Assembly (NCBI RefSeq): GCF_030227115.1
Contig: NZ_JASSUA010000001.1
Location: 186,001 to 250,000, forward strand
DNA: 64,000 nt
Direction of reading: 5' to 3'
Source of the DNA: Marinobacter sp. SS13-12
Lineage (GTDB): Bacteria; Pseudomonadota; Gammaproteobacteria; Pseudomonadales; Oleiphilaceae
Shown one piece after another: positions 53,115 through 63,824 of this stretch (position 1 is its first letter; every line of letters begins with the position of its first letter). A program made the position numbers and the translations under genes. The notes beneath the pieces were generated by a model. It saw only the letters and a program-made list of their open reading frames with translations. It did no database searches and was not told the origin of the DNA.

Positions 53115-56100
53115 TCAGACCCAACGACAACGGGCCAGAGTGTAGTAAAGCAATGGCACCACAACGACCGTCAGCAAGGTGGACATGGCGAGACCAAAAA
53201 TCAGGGATATCGCCAGTCCATTGAATATCGGATCGTTGAGGATGAAGTAGGCTCCCACCATCGCTGAAATGGCGGTCAGAGCAATGGGTTTGATGCGCAC
53301 CGCCCCGGCCAGTACCACGGCCTCGTCCAGCTCCACGCCCTCCTCAATCAGCTGGCGGATAAACACCACCAGCAGGATGGAATTGCGCACGATGATGCCG
53401 GCGAGGGCGATCATTCCAATCATGCTGGTTGCGGTGAACTCACGCCCCAGCAAGGCATGGCCGGGCATGATCCCGATCAGCGTCAGCGGGATGGGCGCCA
53501 TGATCACCAGCGGCAGAATGTAGGACCGGAACTGCGCCACCAGCAGCACGAAAATCATGAATATGCCCACACTGTAGGCGGCACCCATGTCCCGGAAGGT
53601 TTCGTAGGTAATCTGCCACTCGCCGTCCCATTTCAGGGTGCCCTTTTCCGGCAGCGGTGGTTGATCGATAAAGTACTGCTCCGGGGCACCCTCCTGCTGC
53701 TTCAGGCGGTCCACCATGGCAAACATGCCGTACAAGGGTGAATCGGTCTCTCCCGCCATGTCCGCCGTGACGTAGGTCACCGGCAGCAAATCCTTGTGAT
53801 AGATGGCCCCCATCCAGTCCGCTTCCCGAACCTCGGCGATACTTGCCAGCGGGACCAGGTTACCGGCACGACTGCGCACATTCAGCGACAGCAGCACCGA
53901 GGGCTGAGCCTTATCCCCTTCCCCCAGAATGACCCGGATGGGCACGGGATACTTGGCGTGGTCATCGTGCAGGAAGCTGACGCTGGTTCCGCCGAGGGCC
54001 GTCTGCAAGGCACCGACCACCTGGGCCTGCGATACCCCGAGCCGTGCTGCGCGATCCCGGTCCACCACGACTTCCCACTGCTTCGTCGGCGCCTCCAGGG
54101 TGGTGTCTATATCCACCAGCCCGTCAATCTCTGTCATACCCTCTGCCACCAGGCGCGCCAGCTCTGCCCGTCGGGATTCATCCACGGCGTAGATCTCGGC
54201 CACCACCGGAGACAACACCGGCGGCCCCGGCGGCACCTCCACAATCTTCACGCTGGCACCGTACCTGTCACCAATCTCCGTAAGCGGCGCCCGCAAGGAC
54301 TGGGCGATGTCATGGGATTGGCGGTCCCGGTTGTCCTCGTGGCTCAGATTGATCTGGATGTCCCCCTGATAGGGGTCGCTGCGCAGATAATACTGGCGTA
54401 CCAGGCCGTTAAAATTGATGGGGGATGCTGTGCCGGCGTAAGTCTGCCAGTTGGCCACTTCCCCGACCGTTTCCAGGTAGCTGCCCATTTCCATCAGCAC
54501 CCGCTGGGTCTGCTCCATCGGCGTGCGCTCCGGCATGTCCACGACCACCTGCAGCTCGGACTTGTTGTCGAATGGCAGCATTTTCAGAATAACCGCCAGG
54601 AACACCGGCAATGACGCAGCCGCAATGGTCAGTCCGACCACGCCCAGCCCGAGCAGGCGACGGCGCCAGGGATGATCACCGAGGAACGGGTCCAGCACCG
54701 TGCGGAAGATGCGCAGAGACAGCGGGCTGACACCATCGGCAGAACTGGACGCCTCATCCGCTTCTGCGGCCAGCTCACCCTTCTTGTGTTTCAGCAACCG
54801 GAATGCCAGCCAGGGCGCGACGACAAAAGCCACAATCTGGGACAGCACCATACCCGCCGAGGCATTGATCGGAATCGGGCTCATGTAGGGCCCCATCAGA
54901 CCACTGACAAAGGCCATTGGAATCAGCGCTGCCATGATGGTCAGGCTCGCCATAATGGTGGGCGTTCCGACCTCGTCTACCGCCACCGGAATGATGTCCT
55001 TCACCGGCCACCGGGAGTTCTGGATCCGGCGGTTGATGTTCTCGGTGATCACGATGCCGTCATCCACCAATATGCCGATGGAGAAAATCAGCGCAAACAG
55101 CGATACCCGGTTGAGGGTAAAACCCCAGGCCCAGGAAAACACCAGGGTCAGCAACAGGGTAATCAGAACGGCCAGACCCACAATGAGGGCCTGGCGCCAG
55201 CCCATGGCTACCAATACCAGCAGCACCACGCACAGGGTGGCGGAAATAAGATCGGTAATCAGCTTGCGGGCTTTCTGGGAGGCTGTGGCGCCGTAGTCAC
55301 GGGTAACCAGCACTTCCACACCCACTGGCAAGGCCCGATTGCGCAACCGCTCCAACCGTTCTTCAATGGCGGTAGTGATATTGACGGCGTTTTCACCGGG
55401 TTTCTTGGCGATAGCCAGGGTGACTGCGGGATACACGTCGCCGGGCTGGCCTGCTTCCCCGGCCTCGTGTGCCGGCCCGAAGCCGGTCATCACGCTCTGG
55501 TCGGCCACGGTACCGCCGCGGCTGATGTCAGCTACATCCTCCAGGTACACCGCCGAGCCATTGTGCATGCCCACCACCAGGCGACGAACATCCTCTACCG
55601 ATTTCAGCAGGGTGCCGGCCTGAACCGGAATGGACAGGTTATCCCGGGTAATCCGGGCCTCCTGACTGCTGGTGTTGGCAGCGGCCAGCGCGTTACGCAA
55701 ATCGTCGATGGTCAGGTTGAAGCCGGCCAGCAACGCCGGGTCAAAACGGATATCGACCCGGTCAGGAATACCCCCGGTCGTGTAAACATCCCGCGTACCC
55801 GGAACCCGCTTCAGCGCCACTTCCAGCATATGAGCCAGGCGGGTAAGCTCCTCACCGGTGTGTCCGTTGACCGGATCGTAGAGCGTCAGGGTCATCACCG
55901 GAACATCATCAATCCCCTTGGGTTTGATGACCGGCTGGGTCGCACCCAGGTTGGCTGGCAACCAGTCCTGGTTGGAATAGACCTGGTTGTACAACCGCAC
56001 CAGCGCTTCCTGGCGCGGAATGCCCACTTCGAACTGAACGGTGATGACCGCCTGGCCCTGTCGCGACACCGAATAGACATGCTCCACGCCCTGGATCTCG

Positions 56101-56345
56101 CTCATTACCTGTTCGGCGGGCGTGGCTATGGCGCTTTCCACCTCGCGGGTGCTGGCCCCGGGAAACGCCACCATGATGTCGGCCATGGTGACGTCAATCT
56201 GGGGTTCTTCCTCTTTCGGGGTGACCACCACGGCGAGAATGCCCAGAATAATGGCCAGAATGGCAAGCAACGGGGTGAGGTGGTTGTTCTGGAAAACCCG
56301 GGCAATGGCACCGGATGGCCCAACGGGCGGCAGTTCCCGGCTCAC
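53115..56345 (-). CDS. Second RND-family efflux permease
   Basis: Inner-membrane pump of 1076 residues. It starts ARVFQNNHLTPLLAILAIILG and continues TPKEEEPQIDVTMADIMVAFPGASTREVESAIATPAEQ, typical of the RND subgroup annotated as VexK/TriC-like or multidrug/solvent pumps. TM4 reads VSLFALIFSIGILVDDGIVITENIN with the Asp pair. It differs from the RND protein of the neighbouring operon and is not a simple duplicate. Its ATG overlaps the end of the fusion-protein gene by 4 bases. Confidence 0.9.
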   Translation of the reverse strand: MSRELPPVGPSGAIARVFQNNHLTPLLAILAIILGILAVVVTPKEEEPQIDVTMADIMVAFPGASTREVESAIATPAEQVMSEIQGVEHVYSVSRQGQAVITVQFEVGIPRQEALVRLYNQVYSNQDWLPANLGATQPVIKPKGIDDVPVMTLTLYDPVNGHTGEELTRLAHMLEVALKRVPGTRDVYTTGGIPDRVDIRFDPALLAGFNLTIDDLRNALAAANTSSQEARITRDNLSIPVQAGTLLKSVEDVRRLVVGMHNGSAVYLEDVADISRGGTVADQSVMTGFGPAHEAGEAGQPGDVYPAVTLAIAKKPGENAVNITTAIEERLERLRNRALPVGVEVLVTRDYGATASQKARKLITDLISATLCVVLLVLVAMGWRQALIVGLAVLITLLLTLVFSWAWGFTLNRVSLFALIFSIGILVDDGIVITENINRRIQNSRWPVKDIIPVAVDEVGTPTIMASLTIMAALIPMAFVSGLMGPYMSPIPINASAGMVLSQIVAFVVAPWLAFRLLKHKKGELAAEADEASSSADGVSPLSLRIFRTVLDPFLGDHPWRRRLLGLGVVGLTIAAASLPVFLAVILKMLPFDNKSELQVVVDMPERTPMEQTQRVLMEMGSYLETVGEVANWQTYAGTASPINFNGLVRQYYLRSDPYQGDIQINLSHEDNRDRQSHDIAQSLRAPLTEIGDRYGASVKIVEVPPGPPVLSPVVAEIYAVDESRRAELARLVAEGMTEIDGLVDIDTTLEAPTKQWEVVVDRDRAARLGVSQAQVVGALQTALGGTSVSFLHDDHAKYPVPIRVILGEGDKAQPSVLLSLNVRSRAGNLVPLASIAEVREADWMGAIYHKDLLPVTYVTADMAGETDSPLYGMFAMVDRLKQQEGAPEQYFIDQPPLPEKGTLKWDGEWQITYETFRDMGAAYSVGIFMIFVLLVAQFRSYILPLVIMAPIPLTLIGIMPGHALLGREFTATSMIGMIALAGIIVRNSILLVVFIRQLIEEGVELDEAVVLAGAVRIKPIALTAISAMVGAYFILNDPIFNGLAISLIFGLAMSTLLTVVVVPLLYYTLARCRWV

Positions 56346-57391
56346 GGAGTCGCCTCCCCGCCCGGCTCGGTGGCAAGATTCAGTCGTTCACTGCCAACCA
56401 GCCCGGAGGGGTTGGTCACAACCCGCTCGCCCTCACTGAGCCCTGCCAGAATCTCAAGCCGGCCGTTGTCCCTCACCCCGGTACGCACCTGGCGCAGCCG
56501 TGGTCGATCCTGATCATCCAGCACAAACACCGCCCTGAGTTCGCTGCGATGGATCAGGCTGCTGGCCGGCACCCACAGGGCCTCGCGACTGGCAACCGGT
56601 ACGCCGACTTTCACCAGCATGCCGGGAAACAGGGAACCGTTGGGCTCGTTCAAACGCATCCGCAGCCGAAACGTATGGGTTTGCGGATTGGCATAGGGGT
56701 AGAACGTCATGTCGCCGGTTTCCAACACCCGGCCGTCTGTGAGGGTAACCAAGGCCTGGCGCTCGGTGCGTGCCAGTTCCGCATACTTCTGTGGCAACTC
56801 AACCACGACCCGGAGCTGTTCCAGGGACAGCCCGCTGAGCAGCGGTTGACCAGGATTTACGGACTCGCCCAGCTCCACATGACGTTCGGTGAGGATGCCG
56901 CCATAGGGCGCCACCACCCGGGTATAGGACAGCTGCTCCTGTGCCTCGGAAACCGCTGCGCTGGCACGCTCCACCCTGGCCCGGGCGGCGGCCAGATTGT
57001 TGCGGGCCTGATCAAATTCCTGGCGGGACACCAGCCCCCTCTCATGAACAGCTTCAATGCGATCGAATTGTTGCCGCGCATCCGTGAGCGCCGCTTCCGC
57101 CTCTTCCAGCCCGGCCTGGGCCTGGCGCAAGCGGGAACGCTGCTCACTGTCTTCCAGTTGGACGATCACATCCCCGGCGGCAACCGAGTCATCGACATCG
57201 AATGGCAGGCGCTGGACTGTGCCACTGGTCTGGGCCGAGACGGTGCTCTGCTGGACCGCTTCGATAACGCCGTCCAGGTGAATGGTTTCATGAAAGGAAC
57301 GGCGCTCGACGGCCTCAAAGGCAGGTTGCGAAGCTGCCAGTGCAGGCACCATGAGCAGCAGAGTGATAAAAAGGCGACCAGGATGACGCAT
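56342..57391 (-). CDS. RND efflux membrane-fusion protein
   Basis: Periplasmic adaptor of 349 residues with a cleavable-looking signal peptide (ALAASQPA) rather than a retained anchor. The lipoyl-like halves are VSAQTSGTVQRLPFDVDDSVAAGDVIVQLEDSEQ and VVAPYGGILTERHVELGESVNPGQPL, with a coiled coil between. GAGAGG precedes the ATG. It forms a two-gene operon with the RND pump; the outer-membrane channel is not encoded here. Confidence 0.88.
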   Translation of the reverse strand: MRHPGRLFITLLLMVPALAASQPAFEAVERRSFHETIHLDGVIEAVQQSTVSAQTSGTVQRLPFDVDDSVAAGDVIVQLEDSEQRSRLRQAQAGLEEAEAALTDARQQFDRIEAVHERGLVSRQEFDQARNNLAAARARVERASAAVSEAQEQLSYTRVVAPYGGILTERHVELGESVNPGQPLLSGLSLEQLRVVVELPQKYAELARTERQALVTLTDGRVLETGDMTFYPYANPQTHTFRLRMRLNEPNGSLFPGMLVKVGVPVASREALWVPASSLIHRSELRAVFVLDDQDRPRLRQVRTGVRDNGRLEILAGLSEGERVVTNPSGLVGSERLNLATEPGGEATP

Positions 57392-57477
57392 GTCAACCTC
57401 TCAGCAAGGTTATAAGGTTATTCCGTTAATTAATCAAAGTCTAACAGGTAGGCAAGAGTCTTACATTGAGCCTGGAC

Positions 57478-57516
57478 AAAAAAGCCCCGGGTGAAGGAGT
57501 TGGTTCCACCCGGGGC
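57478..57516 (-). terminator. Rho-independent terminator of the copper-receptor gene
   Basis: On the minus strand GCCCCGGGTG / CACCCGGGGC, a perfect 10-bp stem with a 13-base loop, followed by TTTTTT. A second hairpin, GTTACCCGC / GCGGGTAAC, lies just upstream at 57522-57551. It separates the receptor gene from the RND operon on the same strand. Confidence 0.9.
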
Positions 57517-57565
57517 ACAATGTTACCCGCCCGCTATGAGAAGCGGGTAACCGCCATTTGAGGAC

Positions 57566-59581
57566 TTACCACCTGGCCGTCAGTGCGGCACGAAGGGTTC
57601 TGCCAGGCTCATTCACCCTTACGGCTTCCGGATTGAATGGATCGGTATTGGCCCGGCTGACATGGGGCGCCCAGGTGTTATCGAACAGGTTATCCACCGC
57701 CCAGCTAACGCTGAGGTAGTCCACCAGCGGGTGGCTGCCGGAGAGGTTGAAAACGCCGTAGCCGGGGGAGGTGCCGGCGTCCTGGCCGGACTGGGGATCA
57801 ATGCGGTCCTGGCGGCGGGCCAGCACCCACTCCGCCTCAACAGCATGGCCCCTATGCTGCCAGACGAGGGTCTGGATGAACTGCACCGGCGGAATCTGTG
57901 GCAGAGACTTGTTGTCGTCCCGGTTTTCACCGCGGACGGACGCCAGGCTGCTGTTGGCGCTCCAGGAGCCATTGCTCCAGCCCAACTGTGCCTCCACACC
58001 CAGCAGGCGGGCATCAATGTTGCGGTAGACGCTGACCTGATCCTGGTTGCGGGTGCGAAGGACAAAATCATCGACCTGATCCACCCACACCGCAGGGCGC
58101 CAGTGCCAGCCGTTGCTCCGGCCCGGCAAAGCCAGTTCAAGTTTGTGGTGCTTCTCGGTATCCAGAGCGGGATTGCCAACCCAGCGCCGGGAAGGGTCCA
58201 TGTTGTTCCAGCTGGCAATATAACGCTCCGTCACGCCGGGGCTCCGCACACTATGGCTCGCCGTAACCACCATCGACTGGATGGGTGAGAAACGCCAGTC
58301 ACTGCTGATAAAACCACTGACATTATCATCGGCAACGTCGATGCTGGTGGTGCCGTAGATACTCCGGTAGGCATCCGCCGCTGACATGGCCATCATGCCG
58401 CTGCCGAAAACCTTGCCAGAGGCAGCAGCGGACATTTCGACACGATCATACCGGACACCCCCGCCGAACCTGAACGCAGGTGTTACGCGGTAAAATCGTT
58501 CGGCAAAGACTCCGAACCGGTCCCGGTCCACATCGGGCCAGAGAACCGAGGTAAGGCTGACAAGACTGGCGCCGCCGAAACGCTCCGCGTACCAGTTGTT
58601 GGTTTCAACATCCGCACCAATGGCCCAGTCGGTTCTGGCATCGGGGCTCTGGTCCAGGGTCAGCCGCAGGCCTCGGGTTTCAGTCTCGGAAGCAGTGAGC
58701 ATTTTCATGGTGGCGTCACGGAGACTGAAGTTGTCCATGATGTGATCCACATCTGCCTGCCAGGCGAGCAGGTTCCAGTCCCCGTTGCCCACCGGTGCGC
58801 CCAGTTCCAGGCGCAGGATGTCTGTATCCGTTTTCGGCGCGTCCATGCCGGAACCGGCGTATTTCACGTCCCGCTCCTCCTGACGACTCACCAGCCCCTC
58901 GATATAGAAACCGTTGTCCGCTTTCCACGCCGCATCAACCCGAGCTTCAGCGTTTTTGTAAGCAGTGCGAACCTCATTGCCGTCGCCATCCTCATAATCG
59001 TCGGCCTCGTCGTAACCGCCCGCCAGCCTTAGCCACGCACTCTTGTTGCCAACAGCGGCACTGCCGTTGATCAGTTTGCCATTGCCGTTGTCTGAGCCGC
59101 CCACAGTCAGGTGGCCCGTTATAGCGGTGCCATTGAAAGATGGCTCGGCGGTGGTTGCGATCACCTGCCCACCAGTAATGGGGCCCCAGCGCAGGGTCTG
59201 ATTGCTGGTACGGACCTCCAGTAATGGCGCCAGCGCTGCACTCAGGCGACTGGTTGGCGGGTCCATGCGATTGGGGCAGGCCCCTTCCACCCGTATGCCA
59301 TCCAGAAGCACATCCACACTCTCCCGGCCCTGGCCTCGGACCACCGGATCCAGGCCCCGGCCACCCATGCGGGAGAGAGACACCGAAGGGTCAGCGGAGA
59401 GGCGCTCCACAGGCTCGGGCGACACCGCCGCCTCGTTCAACCGGGCCATTTCCGCCGAACGGCCCTCAGTAACCCGGATCAACAGCTGGTCCGCTGATTC
59501 GGTTTCTGCCTGAACCAACGGGATGATGGCACAACCGGCCAGGCTCAGGCCGATACAACGAGCCAGGTGTCTGATTACCAT
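57566..59581 (-). CDS. oprC: TonB-dependent copper receptor, OprC type
   Basis: Outer-membrane receptor of 671 residues. The plug domain (about 45-155) has DPVVRGQGRESVDVLLDGIRVEG, followed by C102-PNR-M106 in GACPNRMDPPTS. A barrel strand carries H280-I-M282. These match the CxxxM and HxM copper-ligand motifs of Pseudomonas OprC. The C-terminus ends in an aromatic residue (LTARW). The signal peptide contains LAGC, which could be a lipobox (C17), or may be cut at VQA. ATG 59581 gives a proper signal peptide; a longer in-frame start at 59755 does not. No TonB box is obvious. Confidence 0.85.
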   Translation of the reverse strand: MVIRHLARCIGLSLAGCAIIPLVQAETESADQLLIRVTEGRSAEMARLNEAAVSPEPVERLSADPSVSLSRMGGRGLDPVVRGQGRESVDVLLDGIRVEGACPNRMDPPTSRLSAALAPLLEVRTSNQTLRWGPITGGQVIATTAEPSFNGTAITGHLTVGGSDNGNGKLINGSAAVGNKSAWLRLAGGYDEADDYEDGDGNEVRTAYKNAEARVDAAWKADNGFYIEGLVSRQEERDVKYAGSGMDAPKTDTDILRLELGAPVGNGDWNLLAWQADVDHIMDNFSLRDATMKMLTASETETRGLRLTLDQSPDARTDWAIGADVETNNWYAERFGGASLVSLTSVLWPDVDRDRFGVFAERFYRVTPAFRFGGGVRYDRVEMSAAASGKVFGSGMMAMSAADAYRSIYGTTSIDVADDNVSGFISSDWRFSPIQSMVVTASHSVRSPGVTERYIASWNNMDPSRRWVGNPALDTEKHHKLELALPGRSNGWHWRPAVWVDQVDDFVLRTRNQDQVSVYRNIDARLLGVEAQLGWSNGSWSANSSLASVRGENRDDNKSLPQIPPVQFIQTLVWQHRGHAVEAEWVLARRQDRIDPQSGQDAGTSPGYGVFNLSGSHPLVDYLSVSWAVDNLFDNTWAPHVSRANTDPFNPEAVRVNEPGRTLRAALTARW

Positions 59582-59713
59582 TAGGAGGGGGTCCTTATTG
59601 ATGTACGAGTCGCTAGACAGATGTTCTGGATAGGCGGAAGTGTAAGGGGCCGGGCCGATCATGGCTTGAGACACAATGTCGCACCCATTTAGGAGTATTT
59701 CAGGTACATCTAA

Positions 59714-61177
<1,464 letters not shown>

Positions 61178-61184
61178 TCCGGCC

Positions 61185-63761
61185 ATGAGCAGCGGCGAGC
61201 CTCTCCAGTCCGCAGACCGGGTATCCACCGGCCTGACCGGGCTGGATGAGGTTCTTGATGGCTTACGCATCGGCGACAACGTGGTCTGGCGGGTCTCTGA
61301 CCTCAATGACTATCGCCGGTTCGTACTTCCTTTCCTGGATGCCGCCGCCAATTCCGGCCGGCAGATCCTATATCTCCGCTTTGGCGAACACCCGCCCATC
61401 ATTGAGAAACACCCCGCTGTTCGCACCATCGAGATTGATGCGCTGGGTGGCTTCGAAAGCTTTACCAGCAGAGTCTGGCACCTGATCGAGCAGCACGGGC
61501 GGGGCGCCTTTTACGTATGCGACAGCCTCAGCGAACTGCTCAACGCCTGGGCCACCGACGCCATGGTGGGCAACTTCTTCCGGGTGGTATGCCCGTTCTT
61601 GTTTAAACTGGACACCGTGGCCTGGTTTGCGCTGCATCCGGACCGGCACTCCCGCATGACCCTGGATCGCATCCGCGAGACTACCCAGGTGATGATCGAC
61701 GTGCACCGCCACGGTGACAACGTGCAGATTCACCCCATCAAGGCCTGGCGCCGGCAATCCCCCACCATGTTCCTGCCCCACCGGGAACGGGATGGGCAGT
61801 TCCAGCCGATTACCGACAGCAGCGATGCGACCCGGCTACAGGCCAGCCTGGAACTGGAACACCCGCACCGCCAGCCGCTGCTGGACTACTGGGACCGCCT
61901 GTTCCAGGAAGCCAGTCGGGCGATCTCCGAACAGGATGAAGGCTGCATTGCCGACTTACAGGAGCAGGTACTGCAGGTAATGATCAGCAGGGATCCGCAG
62001 ATACTGGAACTGGCGCGGCGCTACCTGTCGCTGGAAGATCTGCTCAGTATCCGCGCCCGACTGGTGGGTAGCGGCTACATCGGCGGCAAGGCCACCGGGA
62101 TGCTGCTGGCCCGGAACATTCTGCTGAAGGAGGCGCCGGAACAGTGGCAGCAGCATCTGGAGCCCCATGATTCCAGTTATCTCGGCACCGACGCTTACTA
62201 CGCCTTTCTGGTGCACAACGGGCTGTGGCCCGCGACCATGCGCCAGCGGTCGGAAGCGGGCTACCTGACCGAGGCACCAGCCCTGAGAGAGGGCATATTG
62301 GCCGGCCAGTTCCCCGATGAAATCCGTAGCGAACTGGAACGGCTGCTGGACCATTATGGCCAGTACCCCATCCTGGTACGTTCATCAAGCCTGCAGGAAG
62401 ACGGTTTCGGCAATGCCTTTGCCGGAAAGTACGAGAGCGTGTTCCTGGTCAACCAGGGCGCCCCTGACCAACGCCTGGCGGCTCTCGAAGATGCCATTCG
62501 CAAGGTCTATGCCTCCTCCATGAGTGAAGATGCCCTGCGCTACCGCAGACAACGGGGGCTGGATCATCGGGAAGAGCCCATGGCCCTGCTGATCCAGCGG
62601 GTCAACGGCCGCTTTCATGGCCGTTACTACCTGCCGGATGCGGCAGGCGTGGGCGTATCTCGCAACACCTTCGCCTGGGACCATACGATGGACCCCAAAG
62701 CCGGCATGGTGCGAATGGTCATGGGGCTTGGCACGCGGGCAGTGGACCGGATCGAAGGTGACCACGCCTGTGTCATGGCCCTGGACCAGCCTACCCGGCA
62801 ACCCTTCCGCAACCAGGACGAATCCTACCGTGACTCCCAGCATCTGGTAGACCTGCTGGACCTGCAGGATGGCACGCTGGATACCCGGCCCCTGAGCCAG
62901 CTGCTGGAAACCGCAACCGATCTGCCCATGGCACACCTCGCGGAAGTGGACCGGGCGGCCACCACCCGTGCCGAACAGATCGGGCTGAAGGGCCCTGTCT
63001 GGCGCCTGACTTTCCGGCCGCTTGTGCAACGGGGTCCCTTCATTTCAAGGCTGTCCAACCTGTTGCAAACACTTGAGACCGGCTACCGGCACCCCGTGGA
63101 TGTGGAATTCACCCTGCACCTCGACGACGAGGGCGACCCGTCCTTCAACCTTGTGCAATGCCGGCCCCTGGCCACGATTGGTGAGACCGGGCCGGTGAAA
63201 CTTCCGGAAAACGTGCCGCAGGACAGACTTCTTTTCCGCACCGAAGGCCACTTTATGGGCGGCAACATCAACCTGTCCATACAGCGTGTGATCCGGGTGG
63301 ATGCGACCGTTTACGGGGAGCTCAACACCAGCCAGCGCTATGAGGTCGCCCGGCTGGTAGGTGAGTATGTCCGATCCGCCAGCACCCCGACATTGCTGAT
63401 CGGTCCCGGCCGATGGGGCACCAGTAGCCCGGAGCTGGGCGTGCCGGTTCGCTTCTCAGATATTTCCGGTGTAGCCGCTCTGGTTGAAGTATCGGAAAAA
63501 GCGGGCCACATGGTGCCGGACCTGTCCTATGGCTCCCACTTTTTCCAGGACCTGGTGGAAACGGGCATTGCCTATGCCGCCCTGTTTCCGGAAAACAGCC
63601 ACTGCCGGTATTTCCCGGAGCATCTGACCGACGCATCTGCTCCCGCAAAGCCACCACACACACCCGCCACCGCTGTCGAGGTTCATGACTTCAGCCACCG
63701 GCCACTTCAATTGCAGGGCGATATTATCCGCCAGCAACTGGTCTGTTACTTCCCCGATTGA
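61185..63761 (+). CDS. KaiC-like domain fused to a PEP synthase-type ATP-binding domain
   Basis: Cytoplasmic protein of 858 residues. Residues about 12-210 resemble KaiC/RecA proteins (STGLTGLDEVLDGLRIGDNVVWRV), but the Walker A GxxxxGK[ST] is absent. Residues about 290-665 form a PPDK_N/PEP-synthase ATP-grasp domain: YIGGKATGMLLARN, PILVRSSSLQEDGFGNAFAGKYESVF (with R399) and DVEFTLHLDDEGDPSFNLVQCRPL. The swivelling phosphohistidine domain and the PEP-binding TIM barrel of true PEP synthase are missing, so it cannot carry out the full PEP synthase reaction. About 680-800 is a further conserved region. It lies 7 bases after gdhA, so probably co-transcribed. Function unknown. Confidence 0.82.
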   Translation: MSSGEPLQSADRVSTGLTGLDEVLDGLRIGDNVVWRVSDLNDYRRFVLPFLDAAANSGRQILYLRFGEHPPIIEKHPAVRTIEIDALGGFESFTSRVWHLIEQHGRGAFYVCDSLSELLNAWATDAMVGNFFRVVCPFLFKLDTVAWFALHPDRHSRMTLDRIRETTQVMIDVHRHGDNVQIHPIKAWRRQSPTMFLPHRERDGQFQPITDSSDATRLQASLELEHPHRQPLLDYWDRLFQEASRAISEQDEGCIADLQEQVLQVMISRDPQILELARRYLSLEDLLSIRARLVGSGYIGGKATGMLLARNILLKEAPEQWQQHLEPHDSSYLGTDAYYAFLVHNGLWPATMRQRSEAGYLTEAPALREGILAGQFPDEIRSELERLLDHYGQYPILVRSSSLQEDGFGNAFAGKYESVFLVNQGAPDQRLAALEDAIRKVYASSMSEDALRYRRQRGLDHREEPMALLIQRVNGRFHGRYYLPDAAGVGVSRNTFAWDHTMDPKAGMVRMVMGLGTRAVDRIEGDHACVMALDQPTRQPFRNQDESYRDSQHLVDLLDLQDGTLDTRPLSQLLETATDLPMAHLAEVDRAATTRAEQIGLKGPVWRLTFRPLVQRGPFISRLSNLLQTLETGYRHPVDVEFTLHLDDEGDPSFNLVQCRPLATIGETGPVKLPENVPQDRLLFRTEGHFMGGNINLSIQRVIRVDATVYGELNTSQRYEVARLVGEYVRSASTPTLLIGPGRWGTSSPELGVPVRFSDISGVAALVEVSEKAGHMVPDLSYGSHFFQDLVETGIAYAALFPENSHCRYFPEHLTDASAPAKPPHTPATAVEVHDFSHRPLQLQGDIIRQQLVCYFPD

Positions 63762-63824
63762 CCCCCGGCAATCAGGCACCCAATTTCCCACCGATTCCCG
63801 GTGTCTGCTGCTAGAATCCCGTCC

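Noticed and set aside
54672..56513. 613-codon open frame on the plus strand inside the second RND gene
   Set aside because: It is antisense to a clear RND permease; its translation is rich in His, Gln and Gly with no domain. High G+C at third positions produces such frames.
53115..59581. A combined copper uptake/efflux locus (OprC-type receptor plus RND pump)
   Set aside because: A strong T-tailed terminator separates the receptor from the RND operon, and the RND protein looks like a drug/solvent type rather than CusA (no Met-rich pathway seen).
61185..63761. Annotation as PEP synthase (ppsA)
   Set aside because: Only the ATP-binding domain is present; the phosphohistidine and PEP-binding domains are missing and a KaiC-like region is added.
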